Of a stretch of DNA of 64,000 nt, positions 40,536-53,600 are shown piece by piece. The DNA lies in NCBI GenBank assembly GCA_006384855.1, contig VCJN01002889.1, positions 62,001 to 126,000 on the forward strand. Reading direction: 5' to 3'. A program made the position numbers and the translations under genes. Origin of the DNA: Tetraselmis striata (Eukaryota > Chlorophyta > Chlorodendrophyceae > Chlorodendrales > Chlorodendraceae). Each line of letters opens with the position of its first letter. The stretch's first letter is position 1. The notes under the pieces were generated by a model. It was not told the origin of the DNA, ran no database searches, and saw only the letters and a list, made by a program, of their open reading frames with translations.

Positions 40536-42471
40536 TCAGGCCTGCCCGCACCGCGGCAGCGGCTCGTGCGCCAGCTGGTACTCCGTCCACAGGTAGGTGG
40601 CCGCCTCGTGCAGGTGGCTGTGGCGGTCCGCTAGTGTGTCCAGGCACTTGTCGTAGCCCCCGCCCACGTACCCTGCCACACCCGCACGCCATGCTCAGCA
40701 TGTCCACCGCCACACATTCTACCCCCCTCTCTACCAATGTGGAGACGATGCCAACATGGCCCGCTGCAACTAATTCCCGGGCAAGTAGCGGTATCGACGG
40801 GCTGTCGCGCGGCGCACCTGCGACCGGGATCCCCTCCGCTAAACATGCGTCGAGCACTGCCAGCTCCCGTTGCCTGCCATCCATTGCGGATCAGCTTACC
40901 GCCCTGCCATGACCAACCACCCCCACAGTGTCACTATGAGAAGCCGGTGTGAGAAGACCAGCCTCACCTCAGGCCGTTGTCTGTCAGCGCCAGCTTCCCG
41001 AGGCGGTCGTCCATGTGTGGGTCCACACCCGCATCGTAGAGCACCAGGCTGGGCCGGTATTCCGCTAGCGCTGACGGCAGCCGCTCCGAAACCACCCCCA
41101 GGTACTCCGCGTCCGTCATGCCATCCGGCAGCGCGATGTTGGTGTGCGGCTGCTGCTTGCGGAAGGGGAAGTTGCTCCCGCTGGAATGTGTGGCAGGCAC
41201 AGCACATGGGCAAGGGGAGGGGGGGTCGAGAGTGAGTGGAAGGCTGATGCCCATAGCGGTTCAGGGAAGCATGGCCGTCAGGGCAGAAGTGGGGATTAAC
41301 TCTGGCGGAGAGTGCGGTGCCACCCACCAGTGCATGTCAAACACGTGCACGTCCTCCCGGCCAGCAAACGCAGCAGCGGTGCCGTCCCCCTACATCCATC
41401 CATTGCAGTTGTCACCACGCAGCCCGACGTCCTGACATGCAGGGGTAGTGCCGGCCAATCATTTGTCACGATAGCCCCGCCCCCCCCCCCCCCCCCCCAG
41501 GCGGGATACTGCTCCCCACCTACCTGGTGAACATCCAGGTCCACAATCATCACTCGTTGCACCGCGCCCTCGTCGAGCAGAGCGTTCGCCGTTATGGCAA
41601 GATCGCTAGCACCCAGCCACGCAGCCACAGAGGGAGTTAGACAGCTGGATGCGGGGCAAGCGCTGTGGAGCGGCAGTGTGGGCTTGGGCCTGTGCGCACT
41701 TGATAAGGCAAAAGCCGGAGCCAAACCCAGGATGCGCGTGGTGCGTGCCGCCGGCGGTGTTGACTGCCAGGCCATGCTGCAGTGCCAACCGCGCTGTCAG
41801 GAGCGTACCTACGCGAAGATAGCACCGGTTTTACAGGCTTGCTCAGTTTGGATCGAAATGCAGTTCAGAGTGGCAGTCCCCCCCCCCCCCCCCCCCCCCC
41901 CCCAGGGCCGGCTCCGGCACGGGCACATCGACAGCGGTGGGGAAAACGCACCCGCGACCTCCCACAGCGTGCGCCGGATGAGCGTCTCCGTGCGCGCGAC
42001 CTCCCCAAAGCCTATGCGGCGCACCGCGACGTCGCTCAGGCTGCCCGACATGAAGGCGTCCAGATAAGCCTCTTCGTGCACCGCCAGCAGCTGCCGCCGG
42101 CTGGGCATCTCCGTCGGGTGGACCATCTGGCTGGGCGACACCACGCCCCGGGACAGCAGTCGGTCGTGGATTCGTCGAAATACCTGCATGGGGAACGTGT
42201 GCTTCTCCCCTAGCTGCGGCGCAGAGTACTCCTGCGCATGTTCACACCGCGCTCAGAGTACGCCGCGCTCTGTTAGTCGCCACGCCACGCACTGCACGGC
42301 GGGGCGGCGGGAGGAACGTCATTCGCTCACCGGGTGATACACAACGGGGAGCAGACGCTCAGGCACCGCCGCTGCAGCAAGCGCCCGTCGGTTCGCTAGG
42401 CAACCACTTTCCAGCGGCGAGGCCACAGCGAAGGCGGCCACGAGGGGCAGCGACGCCCGCAGCGTGGTCAT
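40536..42471 (-). CDS. Histone deacetylase superfamily protein, bacterial/class IV-like
   Basis: Minus-strand exons 42471-42331, 42231-41952, 41808-41700, 41605-41524, 41389-41328, 41180-40968, 40873-40818 and 40672-40536 join in frame to 359 residues. All catalytic features are present: the general-base pair H163-H164 in AGGTHHAHPGFGSGFCLIND, zinc ligands D201 and H203 in VMIVDLDVHQGDGTAA, D278 in LVLYDAGVDPH, and the Tyr of VGGGYD. NFPFRK and IALPDGMTDAEYL are typical of the bacterial acetoin-utilization/HDAC11-like branch. It removes acetyl groups from lysines, though substrates outside chromatin are possible. Residues 1-40 (MTTLRASLPLVAAFAVASPL...) lie before the domain and are Ala/Arg/Ser-rich with almost no acidic residues, as in organelle transit peptides. 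It is divergent from the zuotin gene. Confidence 0.92.
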
Positions 42472-43747
42472 GGCGGGGGCGGCGAGCGAACCGACGGCTG
42501 CCAGCGCAGTGCCAGCTCGGCCGCGCGGCGGAACACCTGCTCGTACTCGCAGGGCGGCTGCAGGTATCCCTTCCGTTCCCTCGATATTTAGCGGTGCATC
42601 ACGACTGCGGAGGGGAGGAGCGACACCGACTCGGTGACGGAGAGACGCCTCTCCGCATTCCTTGCCACAATCGAGCGTACCAGAACTGGTATGAACATAA
42701 GGATTACACGGTAGTAGTGCGGGGGGCTGATGAATTCGGTATAATTGCACAGCAGCAGTACCGCTAGCGACTGAGGATTCAGGTTATATGTTTAACAAGG
42801 ATTATGCTTTTTTAAATTACATCAGGGCTTTCACAAAAGCGCACTACAACAGAATTATGCTGTGTGTTGGGTTACAGGCCAGGGAGAGCGTCATCGCACA
42901 GCAGTGCTGGGTTTGACTGCCGCCGTCCCGTTATTATTTTAGGGCTCGAGTCACCCTATTTAGGTCGTTGCAGTGACATCGACCTTCTATACCCTACGAC
43001 AGCACCCCCCTAAATAAATCAGCACCTCGAACGGGTAGGATCTGATGCTGCTGCGCGCGCCGCCGTTAATTCGCGCGCCGTCTTTTGAAACGCCGTCGTC
43101 CCAGCAGTCTGCCACTGATACTACTGCCAAAAAGAATCATACTACTGGCACCGCCGGAAATGCCGACACAACTCCACCACCACCCCGTGCGACCTTTTCC
43201 CCGGCAGCCTAACCACAGCGAAGCGCAGCCGTGTCTGCAGCCCGGAGCGCCGCACAGAGCCTCAGGTGAGCCACGGTGAAACATGCCCGTCCTGGGATAG
43301 GAAGCGCTGCGGCATGCCGGTGCTGCCGACCAATCGGGACGCCGTAGAGCGCAACGCGCCGCCACCTCTCGGGCGCCGCCGCCGCTTATGCGATACATGC
43401 ACCTGCCCGTCTTCGCCCCGCAAGCGTCGGCTGCGGTCTTGACGTCGCAACCAGCGCTCTGGATTATGTTATGATACCTGGAAATTAGTCCGGGTGGCCG
43501 ACGCGCGGTCGACCTGCCTGTGCTGTCGTTCTCCCGGCTGTCGCCCGGGCGTTCCCTGCCCCCAATCGCGTATTTTTGACTCTTCTGCCGTATGTCGTGG
43601 GCCGTCACGTGAACCCCCCCCCCCCCCACCCCCGCCCGCCCCCACCTACCTAGCCTCTTATTTCGCAGCGCACCCGCCGAAACATCACTAATCGCTTCGG
43701 CTCCATCAGTTTAACCCTACGCCGTGTTCGTCCCGGCAGGCGGCGCC
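42472..43747. other. Divergent intergenic region HDAC / zuotin
   Basis: The 1.28 kb between two divergently transcribed genes must contain both promoters. A 187-codon minus-strand frame (43066-43629) has no recognised domain, and a polyC run (43614-43627) lies at one end of it. I list no separate gene. Confidence 0.5.
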
Positions 43748-46700
43748 ATGGCGGTGACGACGCTGTTTCTCGAGTACGACGCGTCGGCGGTGCCGGCGGG
43801 CGGCGCGGAGGTGGTCGCGTCGCCGGGCGGCCTTGTCAAGGCGGTTGGCAAGGACGCCGCGGGGCACGCCTTCCACGACTACGCGCTGCGCCAGGCAGGC
43901 CTGCTGGGTGAGTGCCCCCCCCCCCCCCCCTCCCTCCCTCCCACCCCGCCCTCGCCCCTATACGTTACCGCAAAACACGATCCTTGCCTGCCGGCGACTC
44001 TGCGCCGACTTACCGCAGACTCTCGGTTCTGCGTCTCGCGATTCTGCAGTGGACAAACAGGCTGTCGAAAGCGAGGCCGCCGCGGCAGCCGCAGAAGATG
44101 ACGGAGGCGGCGAGGCAGTGGACTATGGCGAGCCTGAGGGGTAGGTCCCACCCCCGAGGCCGCCTGGGTCCTTCGGCGCGAGGCAGCACACGCCTGAGGA
44201 TGGGGAGTGCGTGGTATGGGCGCCCGCCAGGGGGGGGGGGGGGGGGCGCTGAGGCTGAGACTGACGCGATGTTGCTTGCAGGCCGTGGAAGAGCAAAGGA
44301 AAGAAGAAGAAGAAGAAGGACGGCGACAAGGATGACCTGTACGCGCTGGTGGGGCTGAAGAAAGAGCGCTGGATGGCCTCGGAGAAACAGATCAAAGACT
44401 GTGTGCCCCCCCCCCCCCATCCCTCCTGGGCCCCGGCCCAGCCCCCTTGAGCCCCTTCTTCCCCGCCTCCTCCCGCGTGCTCTCCTACGGGCTCTCCTTA
44501 GGCTGCTGCGGTTCGAGAGAGGCGTGCGCTGAACCTCTCCGCTCCCCCTTGCACGTGCGTATCCCTATAACGGCAGCGTACCGAAAGGTGGCACTGGAGA
44601 TGCACCCTGACAAGTGCGGCGCCGCAACGGCGGACGAGGAGACCAAGCAGACGATTGAGGACCGCTTCAAGCGCATCCAGGAGGCCTACGAGGTGCACCC
44701 TCTCCCCCCCACCTTGGCTGTCCCGCCATCCCCAACTGCTTGCTCCTCTGTCAGTGTGGCGGCAGAGGCTAACACGCCGCAATGCCATCTGCACAGACAC
44801 TGATGGACCCGCAGAAGAGGCGCGAGTACGACTCGACGGACGACTTTGACGACACGCTGCCGTCAGACTGCACAGCCGCGGACTTTTTCAAGGCAACCAC
44901 CCCCTCCCCTCCTGGCGGTTGCTGCTATTTGGGGGGATTTATTCATTGTATGGAGGTTGTTTGCCCGGGAGCTGTCTGGGTGATTGCAATGCGGCAGCTG
45001 ACCGGGCGCTCACGCTGCGGGGCGGCAGGTGTTTGGTCCCGCGTTCATGCGGCAGAGCCGCTGGGCGATCAACAAGCCCGTGCCTGGGCTGGGCAACCCG
45101 GATGACGACTGGGAAAAGGTCCCCCCCCCCCCCCCCCCCTCCCTCCCCGCCCCCTGCCCAACACACACACACACACACACACACTGGGTCCTTTGCCTCC
45201 ACCTCTCCTTTATGTCCGGACACGTACCCCCCCTGGTGCCAAATTTAGCGCCTGCAGCAACCCTCAGCTAGCCCTCCTCCCTGACCCCCCCCCCCCCCCC
45301 CCCCCTCCGGCACAGGTGGATGCGTTCTACGACTACTGGTTCACCTTCAAGTCGTGGCGCGAGTTTCCGCACCCAGATGAGGAGGACGTGGAGTCTGCCG
45401 AGTGCCGCGAGCACAAGCGCTATATCGAGCGGTGCGCCTGCCCCCCCCCCCCCCCCCCCCCTTCTCCTTTCCCCAACCCTACGCCTTCCCCCGGCCCAGT
45501 GGCGAGTGCCTGTGGCGATGGGCTGCCTTCTCACGCGCTGCGCCGCGGGGTTGCCGGCAGGGAGAATGCCAAGCTGCGCCGCAAGGCGGAGAAGGACGAG
45601 GTCAAGCGGCTGAAGGAGTTTGTGGAGAATGCGTTCAGCCGCGACCCGCGCGTGGTCCGGCACAAGGAGGAAGAGAAGGCGGCCAGGTGGGCGCGGCGGG
45701 GAGGTTGCGGGGAGGGGGGGTGATGAATACACGGTGGACACCGAGGGGTGGGGGTGGTCGTGCCTTTGGGTGGATGGGCACACTGGCATAGGCCAGTGAG
45801 GGGAGGGTGGTGCAGTACGGAGGGGTGAGGGGGGCGGAGGCACACCCCGGAAGTAACAGCCGTGGTTGACGGGGCGCAGGGAGGCGAAGAAGCGCGAGAA
45901 GGCGGCGGCGGCAAATGCGGCACGAGAGGCCGCGGAGGCGGCGGCGCGCGCCGAGGAGGAGCGGCGCGCCGAGGAGGCGGCGCAGGCGGCGGTGGCGCGC
46001 GAGGCCGCCAAGAAGGACCGCGAAAAGGAGCGCAAGCTCATGCAGAAGGAGCGCAAGAAGCTGCGGTGCGGCCCTGCTGGGGCAGACGCCACGCGGGTTG
46101 CGGCAGGACCTTGGCCGACCTCAACTCGTAACCCTCAGCAGCGTTGGCACACTCCGCCGGCAGTGTTACCACTGCACAGCATTACCATGCCAACTATGAC
46201 AGCACGACTGTCACTACTAGGTTATCATATTTGAGAATAATACCAAGAAATGCAAATAACGGCCATGTGGCAATCATAACGCTGCAAACAAGAAGCTGCA
46301 CTGCCTGTGCAGGTTTGGATCAGATCGGATAAAGACCAACCTATGAGCAGCTATCCTTGAAATGTTTTACACTTAAAGGTGGACAGCGGGCCCAGCCAGG
46401 TTGAGTCTTGTAGTTTGGGTTGGTGTAGGTGCGCCGGCCCCCGTACCAATGGTTCGAGCGAAAGCGCTGAGTCACAGCCACCAGCCTCATGCGGCACCGC
46501 CGGGCGGCTCACCCCTCTCTCCCTGCACGCCTCGCCTCACCCGCCCCTTTGCAGGACGCAGTCGGCCAAGCTGCCGGGCGTGGACGACGACCACGTGGAG
46601 AAGCTGTGCCAGTCGCTCAGCCTGAGCGACCTGCAGAGCCTGAACGGCCAGCTGGAGGCGGGCGACCCCGGCGCGGACCTCATCAAGGCGGGCATCCGCT

Positions 46701-48376
46701 CGCTGGACAGCGCGGCGGCGGCGGAGGAGGAGCGCAAGGAGGCGGCGCGGCTGGCGGAGATTCAGGTGCGGCTGCGGGGAGGGGGGTTGCATGAGTTTCC
46801 AGCATGGGGTTATAGGCATACCTCCAGGGCAGTGCGCCAAGGGTTGGACTACTGGTACTTGGGTACCCCTTGAGAGACTGCCAATGGCCCTGGAGCGGCG
46901 TGCGAGGTATAGTGCCAAGCGGTGGTGCGGTTTGCATATCGGAAGCTCGCCAGTCGGAGTCGCCGCAGAAAGGGCCATGTGAGGGTCGGACCGTCGATGG
47001 GCTTTCGGTGGGCCTGGGATGCGGGCCCGCCGGGGCGGCAAAGTGACGCTTCTGTTCTGCCTGTGCTCCCCGCAGGAGAAAGAGCGCCTGGAGCAGGAGA
47101 AGCGCGAGGCGACGCTCAAGGCGTGGAGCGAGGAGGAGGTCCGCCACCCCACTCTTTCCCACCAACACACCCCCACAAGGCCTACTCTCTCTGCGCCTCC
47201 CCGCCAGAGCCACACAGCCCCGCTGCATGCCTCCCGCACCGCCGGCTCCCCCGGCCGGCCGGCCTATGTGTGATGCCGGGGAGCGCGCAGGGGGGGGTGG
47301 GCTGACTCGCAGTGCGACTGCCGTGCAGCTCCGCATGCTCGAGAAGGCATGCGTGAAGTATCCCAAGGGGACCGCCAAGCGTTGGGAGCAGGTCCCCCCC
47401 CCCCCCCCCCCCCCCTTTCCCTTTCCCTTTGTCGCACCACTCACCTGACACCACATTTGTGACGGCCGCCTCCGCCCGGCATGCTCTACCCCCTACCCCC
47501 GGCAGTTGCTGAGCCCCCCTCACGTGGTGCTGCCCGCCGCGCAGGTGACGATGTATGTGCGGACCCGCAGCCAGGCGGAGGTCATTGAGATGGTGAAGGT
47601 CAAGCTGGCTCAGACGACCGCCGCCAAGAGTGCGCCCTGCCCTGCCCCGCCTCCTTTCAGTCCAGTCCAGTCCAGTCCAGTCCAGTACACGGGGGTGAAT
47701 GGGAGGCTCGGGGCTGACGCGCTGTGGGCGGCGCGGCGCAGCCACTCAGGACACGTTCCAGATCCGCAAGAAGCACGCGGGCAACGTGCAAATAAAGGAC
47801 GAAGCTACGCACCGGCTGACATCCTTCAGGTGAGGCGGCCGCCGATGAACGCCTCATTTGTCGCAACGACGGAAGTGGCGGCGTGGCACTGAGGAGCGCG
47901 GGTGTGTTCCCCTGCTTGCGTGCAGCGATGTGGAGGTGAACATCAAGGGCGCGGCCGCGGAGGCGCTTATGAATCCAGCCGCCTACCAGACGCCCCAGGA
48001 CGACGCCGCCAAGCAGCCCGCCGCGGCCGCCCCCGAGCCGGCCACCCCGCCCCAGACCGCGGACGCCGGCGGCCCGGCGGCGGCGGAGCCGGCGAAGGCG
48101 GCCGATGTGCCAGCAAAGGCGGCCGATGTGCCAGCAAAGGCAGCCGCTGCGCCGGAAGCCGAGCGGGCGGAGGCCGCGGCGGACGAAGGCAGCGGGTGGA
48201 GCGAGGTGCAGTCCCTGGCGCTGGTGAAGGCGCTCAAGGTGTTTGGCAAGGAGCTGGGGCAGGAGCGCTGGGTGCGCATCAGCGAGGCGGTGCCGGGCAA
48301 GAGCAAGACGGAGTGCTTCAAGCGCTTCAAGGAGCTGCGCGAGGGCTTCCGCGCCAAGAAGGAGGGCACCGCCTGA
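43748..48376 (+). CDS. DNAJC2: Zuotin/DNAJC2 (GlsA-type) ribosome-associated J-protein with two SANT domains
   Basis: Exons 43748-43907, 44050-44140, 44282-44400, 44577-44692, 44797-44892, 45029-45118, 45316-45431, 45561-45686, 45880-46065, 46555-46765, 47076-47138, 47329-47391, 47545-47629, 47742-47829 and 47926-48376 join in frame to 686 residues. The J domain (about 99-185) has YRKVALEMHPDKCG with the HPD triad and TLMDPQKRREYDS. It is followed by the zuotin homology region (GPAFMRQSRWAINKPVPGLG, VDAFYDYWFTFKSWREF), a long charged Ala/Glu/Arg helix, SANT 1 (about 452-505) and SANT 2 (about 625-675, WSEVQSLALVKALKVFG). Between the SANT domains lies an Ala/Pro linker with ADVPAKA repeats. 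Zuotin stimulates Hsp70 on nascent chains at the ribosome; the Volvox orthologue GlsA is needed for asymmetric division. Intron 5 is GC-AG (AAG/GCAACC). Confidence 0.94.
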
Positions 48377-50655
48377 GGACCCCCACCCGCATAAAGGTTG
48401 CCTGCCGTGAGAAGGAACTCATTGGCTTTCGAGACCGGCGGCACGAATCAGGACAAGGCTCTTCACCCTCCCCATCCGCGGCTTAATGACAGGCGGGCAG
48501 GAGGAGTGCGGGAGCGCATGGTAGCAGGCATTGTTCCCACGTGTGGTGCGTGGATTGGGGACATGTTGTAGTGTGGGTGGCGATGGCACGTCGGCCGCGG
48601 CCCAGGGTCAATAGTAAATGCAAGTTATTGTCATTTGGCACCCACTTTTCTCGGCCCGTTGTTCCGTTTGGGCCACTTTGCCGATGTTGGAGCCCACACA
48701 TGCCCGGAATGCTCAATGCACCCCGTCCACCGTACTTCGGAGCCGCTGCCCAGCCTGTGTTCTGCGCCGGCATGGGGGCCTATGTCGGAGGCTACGGCAA
48801 TGTCACCGAGCGCTTCACGATACCAGGATGGAACCACCGCGGCGAGCGCCGTTAGAGCAGTGTGTGCCTTAAGCATGCAGCACCGTGGGGCGCCCAGCGC
48901 CCTCCCCCACGAGTACACGAGTCCCCGCCCACAACTCTATGCAACGCAGACTTTGGGTCATGCCCGGGCCTGGGGCATCGACGGCGTGCGCATGATCCCT
49001 CCCGCCACGAGCAATCACTATAAGACCGTCGCCTGTGCACCAGCACACAACAACAGGTGGCACTGCCCGGTTGCGTACGCACCCAATTCATGTTACCTAT
49101 TTGCCAATTGACTGCATGATGCGGCGGGGTCTGCAATGCCTTCGCACAGCACAAGCATGCGGGACCCGGTCGCAGATTGTGCTATTGCTTGCACTGAGTG
49201 TCAACTCAAGTGTCAGTGTATATCCGCAGCCGTGTCGCCAATGTGTGTAAGAGGTCAAGGCCGCACAACTTGGCCGTTTTTGGTCATGGTTTATTGCTTT
49301 TATAGCACGTATCAAGCGGCTGACCTTCAAGTGCCATGCCCCCCTTGTGCTTGCTGGCTATTCATCAGCTGATACTTTCCCACATTTGAAGCGGGCGCCC
49401 CTTGCCAATATGTCGTGGCGAAATGGGTTCATTTCCCATAACATTCATTATGCATCCGCGCACCACTGAGCTTTTGGCTATTCGTGGAAACAGGCATATG
49501 CTGATACAGCAGGTACGCATATGGGAATACCGACTTGACGTAATACCCACTGAAGGACATAGCACCGACTCACCACACGCAGGCCAGCACGGCGGAGAAG
49601 CCTTATTTCAACTCGCGCGTGTCCGCGTTGCGCAACACATATAGCTGCTGCTGCGTAGCGATCTATTAGTACGGTACTGGTATCCCATGCGTACGGATGG
49701 ATGCAGGAGTACCCGTACGGAAGGAAGAAGGATAAAATAAGCGACGACTACTACTGAGGATTATACTATGTAGGAGCGCGCAGTGTGCCCATACGGTACC
49801 ATACCTGAACCTGCGTCATCACAGCCAACGTACCGGTACCGTCGACAGCAATTTAAAAACCGCATTCATTGATCTGCTGCTTTCATTCCGATATATGAAG
49901 TCCGGTGAGGGGACTATTTTCGCCCAGCAAGCAATACGGGTACTCTAATGCGAGGTTCGTTCGAGACCCGCCATTAGATAAAGTCCTAAATCCCAACAAA
50001 ATATAAATAAGACATACTTTAATGGCGAGTCGCTAGTCATCGCTGTTTCCAGCGACCATTAAATATTAGCACAGCGACGTTTGTGGGGTCGCTAAAAAGT
50101 GCGAGTAAAAGTCGTCATGCTTGCCCTGCTCCAGACACCGAATAAATCCGAGTTTATCGAAATTATATCGCATTTCTCCCTGATGAATTTTGCGCACGGT
50201 ACTCGTCCGCGGCCGCCAGTCGTCGGCATATACGGGTACCGGCGCGGTGCGCGGCACCGATCCCGGGCTCAGGGATATTTTTGTCCGGCGCCAGCGGCAG
50301 GAGCCGTCGGCGGGCGACACCTGCGTGAGAGATACCGTTACCGCTTCGCTCCAGCTAGCGAGCCCCTGCCTCCGTCTCCAGGCAGATCCCAAAGCCACAG
50401 CCCACGGCCGCCCTAGCCTTTCCGCAACGCCGTGCGCCTCATCGACATCCTTGGACCTCCGTCACCACGCTGCCCGTCGACGCGCCACCGCGGCCCTCGC
50501 CGCCGCCGTCGCCCCCCTGAGCTCGGTGCCAACGGGCCGGCCAACGGGGCGGCTCTTCGGCGCACGCGCAGCTTCTCACAGCTGGCAGCACCCCACCCTC
50601 TCTACCCTGCCCCCGCCGCCGCTGGCCAGCTCCGCGCCACCCGTGCTGCGGCACA
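48377..50655. other. Intergenic between zuotin and VPS4; no gene seen
   Basis: About 2.3 kb with many short overlapping frames and no recognised motif. AT-richer segments lie at 49640-50060. The 3' UTR of zuotin and the VPS4 promoter must lie here. The 156- and 249-codon frames over 50190-50940 are GC-rich and overlap VPS4 exons 1-2 in the wrong frame. Confidence 0.5.
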
Positions 50656-53600
50656 ATGTATTCCGACTTCAAGGGGAAGGCGATCGGTGCGACAGGCCCC
50701 CACCCTTCCCCACACACTCGCGCCCCGTGCTCCTCGCCCCCCCTGGCCGGGTTGGGCCGAGCCGGCCAACCGGGGGCAGTCAGGGGGTTGGGGCTTCGCG
50801 AGCGCTGCGCAGCGGGCGTCCCCGGCCGTGCTTAACCCCCCCCCCCCCTCCCCCTCCCTCTCCCCTGCCCCCCGCGCGCGCTCGGCCGCGCAGAGTTCGT
50901 GAAGCTGGCGGTGGAGGAGGACCAGGCGGAGAACTATGAGAAGGCGTACGAGCTGTACTGCAAGGCGCTCGACCACTTCGGCGCGCACCTCAAGTACGAC
51001 AAAAACCCGCGCTCAAAGGAGGTTATCACCGCCAAGGTGCCCCGTCCTCCGCCTCTTATCCCAGCGACCCCGACAACCTGGGCCGGGAACCGGGAGGAGG
51101 GGCTGTGCGCGGGGGTTAGTAGAGCACGGAGCGCTGAGGCGAGTTCTGTCTTTTAAAAACACAGATTATCATGAATGTCGTTGAAAAAAAAAGTGGGATT
51201 GAAGGGAGGGCTTTTGCCGGGGGCGGCGCAGTTCAAGGAGTACCTGCAGCGCGCGGAGGCGATCAAGCAGATGCTGGACAACGTGGACAGCACCGCCAAC
51301 AGCCAGGCCAAGGGCACCGGCGCGGGGGCCACCGCCACCAAGGCCAAGCCCAAGGGGCAGGGTGTCAACGAGGTGCGCTCCGCCTCGGCATGACCTGCGA
51401 GCCAGGGCCCCGCCACTTCCCAAGGCGTGCTGCCGACAAACATGTCAAACGAGAAGGAGGGGGGGCACTCTTGGGATGCGTGTGGTTTGGGGGGCGTAGC
51501 CGCATCCCACAATTTGAAAGGGGGTAGGGTCGGGTACTTGTGTGTGTGGCTGTGTGTGTGTGTGTCTGTGTGTGTTTGGGGGGGGGGAGGGGGGGTCAGG
51601 CCGTGTGCCCCACCGTTCTCGCCAGGTGGGCAGCTGAGCTGAGCCCTATGTGCCGCCGCTGGGTGGGGCCGCCAGGACGCGGATCTGGAGAAGCTGAAGA
51701 ACTCGCTGGGTGGCGTCATCCTGGAGGAGAAGCCAAATGTCAAGGTGCCCTCCCCCGCCCCACCCCAATCGCCCCCTCCCCTCCCCAACCGCCCCACCCC
51801 AATCGCCCCACTCGCATGTGTACCCGGCATATGAACTGCACTTCACTCCTCGATTGCCCTCGCCAATGGCGCCGCTATCAACGAGTACGCGGAGAGGATC
51901 ACGGGGTGGGGGGGAGCTGCATTCTGCCGGCGGAAGTGTCAGCTATTTTCTCACGATGGTCCAGGGTGAGGAGAGCAATGAGGGCGGGGCACTATGGTGG
52001 ACGCCACGGGTCGCTGACGGCTTTCCCCGCTTTGCTGACCCGGTGCGCAGTGGGACGACGTGGCGGGCCTGGAGGGCGCGAAGGACGCGCTGAAGGAGGC
52101 GGTGATCCTGCCCATCCAGTTTCCGCAGTTTTTCACCGGCGCACGCAAGCCCTGGTCGGGCATCCTGCTGTACGGGCCGCCGGCACGGGCAAGTCGTACC
52201 TTGCCAAGGCCATCGCCACCGAGGCCGACTCCACCTTCTTCAGCGTCTCATCCTCCGACCTCGTGCGCTGCCCCCCCCCCCCCCCCCCTTCCCCATCCCA
52301 TCATGGGTGTTCATTGCGTTCAGGCGGCGGGCGCAGGGGGGGCGGGGGCAGGGGGGGGGGGGGGGGGTTCGATGGGCAATTTAGCTGTGCGCGGCGGCAA
52401 GGTTTGCGGGTCGTTGCTCGAGTGGCACGGCCGCAGTTTTCAAGTGTGATTTTCGGTCCCGGTCTAGCCTCCATCACTGGGGACGTTCTGATCCGACGCA
52501 CCTACTACCTATGTATCGGACGCTTAGGGCTCAGGCCAGTCAGCCAGCTGTGATCAGTGGAGTGATGAAGTCTATTTTTTCTTGGCGAATCCAACGCAGC
52601 GATGCAGTACCCAGATGACAAGCCGCACCGCCCGCGCGAGTACACGCTCGCGCTGACTGCTCCGGCCCCACACGCATGCGGCCGTCTCGCGCATTCTGAC
52701 GGAACCCCCCCCCCCCCCCCCCCCCCCGTCTCCCACGCACAGGTGTCCAAATGGATGGGCGAGAGCGAGAAGCTGGTGAGCCAGCTGTTCGCCATGGCCC
52801 GCGAGCGCGCCCCCTCGATCGTGTTCATCGACGAGGTGCCCCCCCAAGCCATCCGCTGCCTGTCCTCCTCTCCACTCGCCCCACCCGCCGTTCAGGACCT
52901 TCCAGCATTGAAACAAAACAGGGATGGAACTCTGAGACATCCCACAACAAGCGTATTGTCTTTAGAGGGGGCAAGTTATGTCACGCATGTCCCGCACAAC
53001 GTCCCGACTAGGGAAGTCTTGGGATGTGTGAAATTTCTGCAAATCCATGGAAAATGACAGTGAATTCCTGGTAATCCATGTGAATTCCATTGAATATGGC
53101 AATGAATTACGGAATTATGTTATCGAACCCCGGGGAAGTAGGCAGCTCCCCCCCCCCCCCCCCCCCTCCCCCCCCCCCCCTTTCCCCCCCTTTCCCTCCG
53201 TGACCTCACAGTGGGCCTGATACCTCTCCCCCCCTCCCAAAAACTGTGGTGTCCCGGTGGCGGGCGTGGGACAGATCGACTCGCTGTGCAGCGCGCGCGG
53301 CGACAGCGGCGAGAGCGAGGCGGCGCGGCGCATCAAGACGGAGTTTCTGGTCCAGATGCAGGGCGTGGGCAAGGGCGACAAGCGCGTGCTGGTGCTGGGC
53401 GCCACCAACATGCCGTACAACCTGGACCAGGCGGTGCGGCGGCGCTTCGACAAGCGCATCTACATCCCGCTGCCTGAGGGCCCCGCGCGCGCGGCTATGC
53501 TGCGCATCCACCTCAAGGACACGCCGCATAACCTGGAGAAGGAGGACTTTGACCGCCTCGGCGCCAAGCTGGACGGGTTTTCCGGCTCGGACTGCGCGGT

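Noticed and set aside
43066-43629. 187-codon ORF between HDAC and zuotin
   Set aside because: It has no motif, a GC-rich chance-like composition, and lies in a divergent promoter region. Not listed as a gene.
45268-47456. 250-274-codon minus-strand ORFs across zuotin
   Set aside because: They are antisense shadows of the Ala/Glu-rich coding exons and polyC introns, with compositions dominated by Pro/Arg/Ala.
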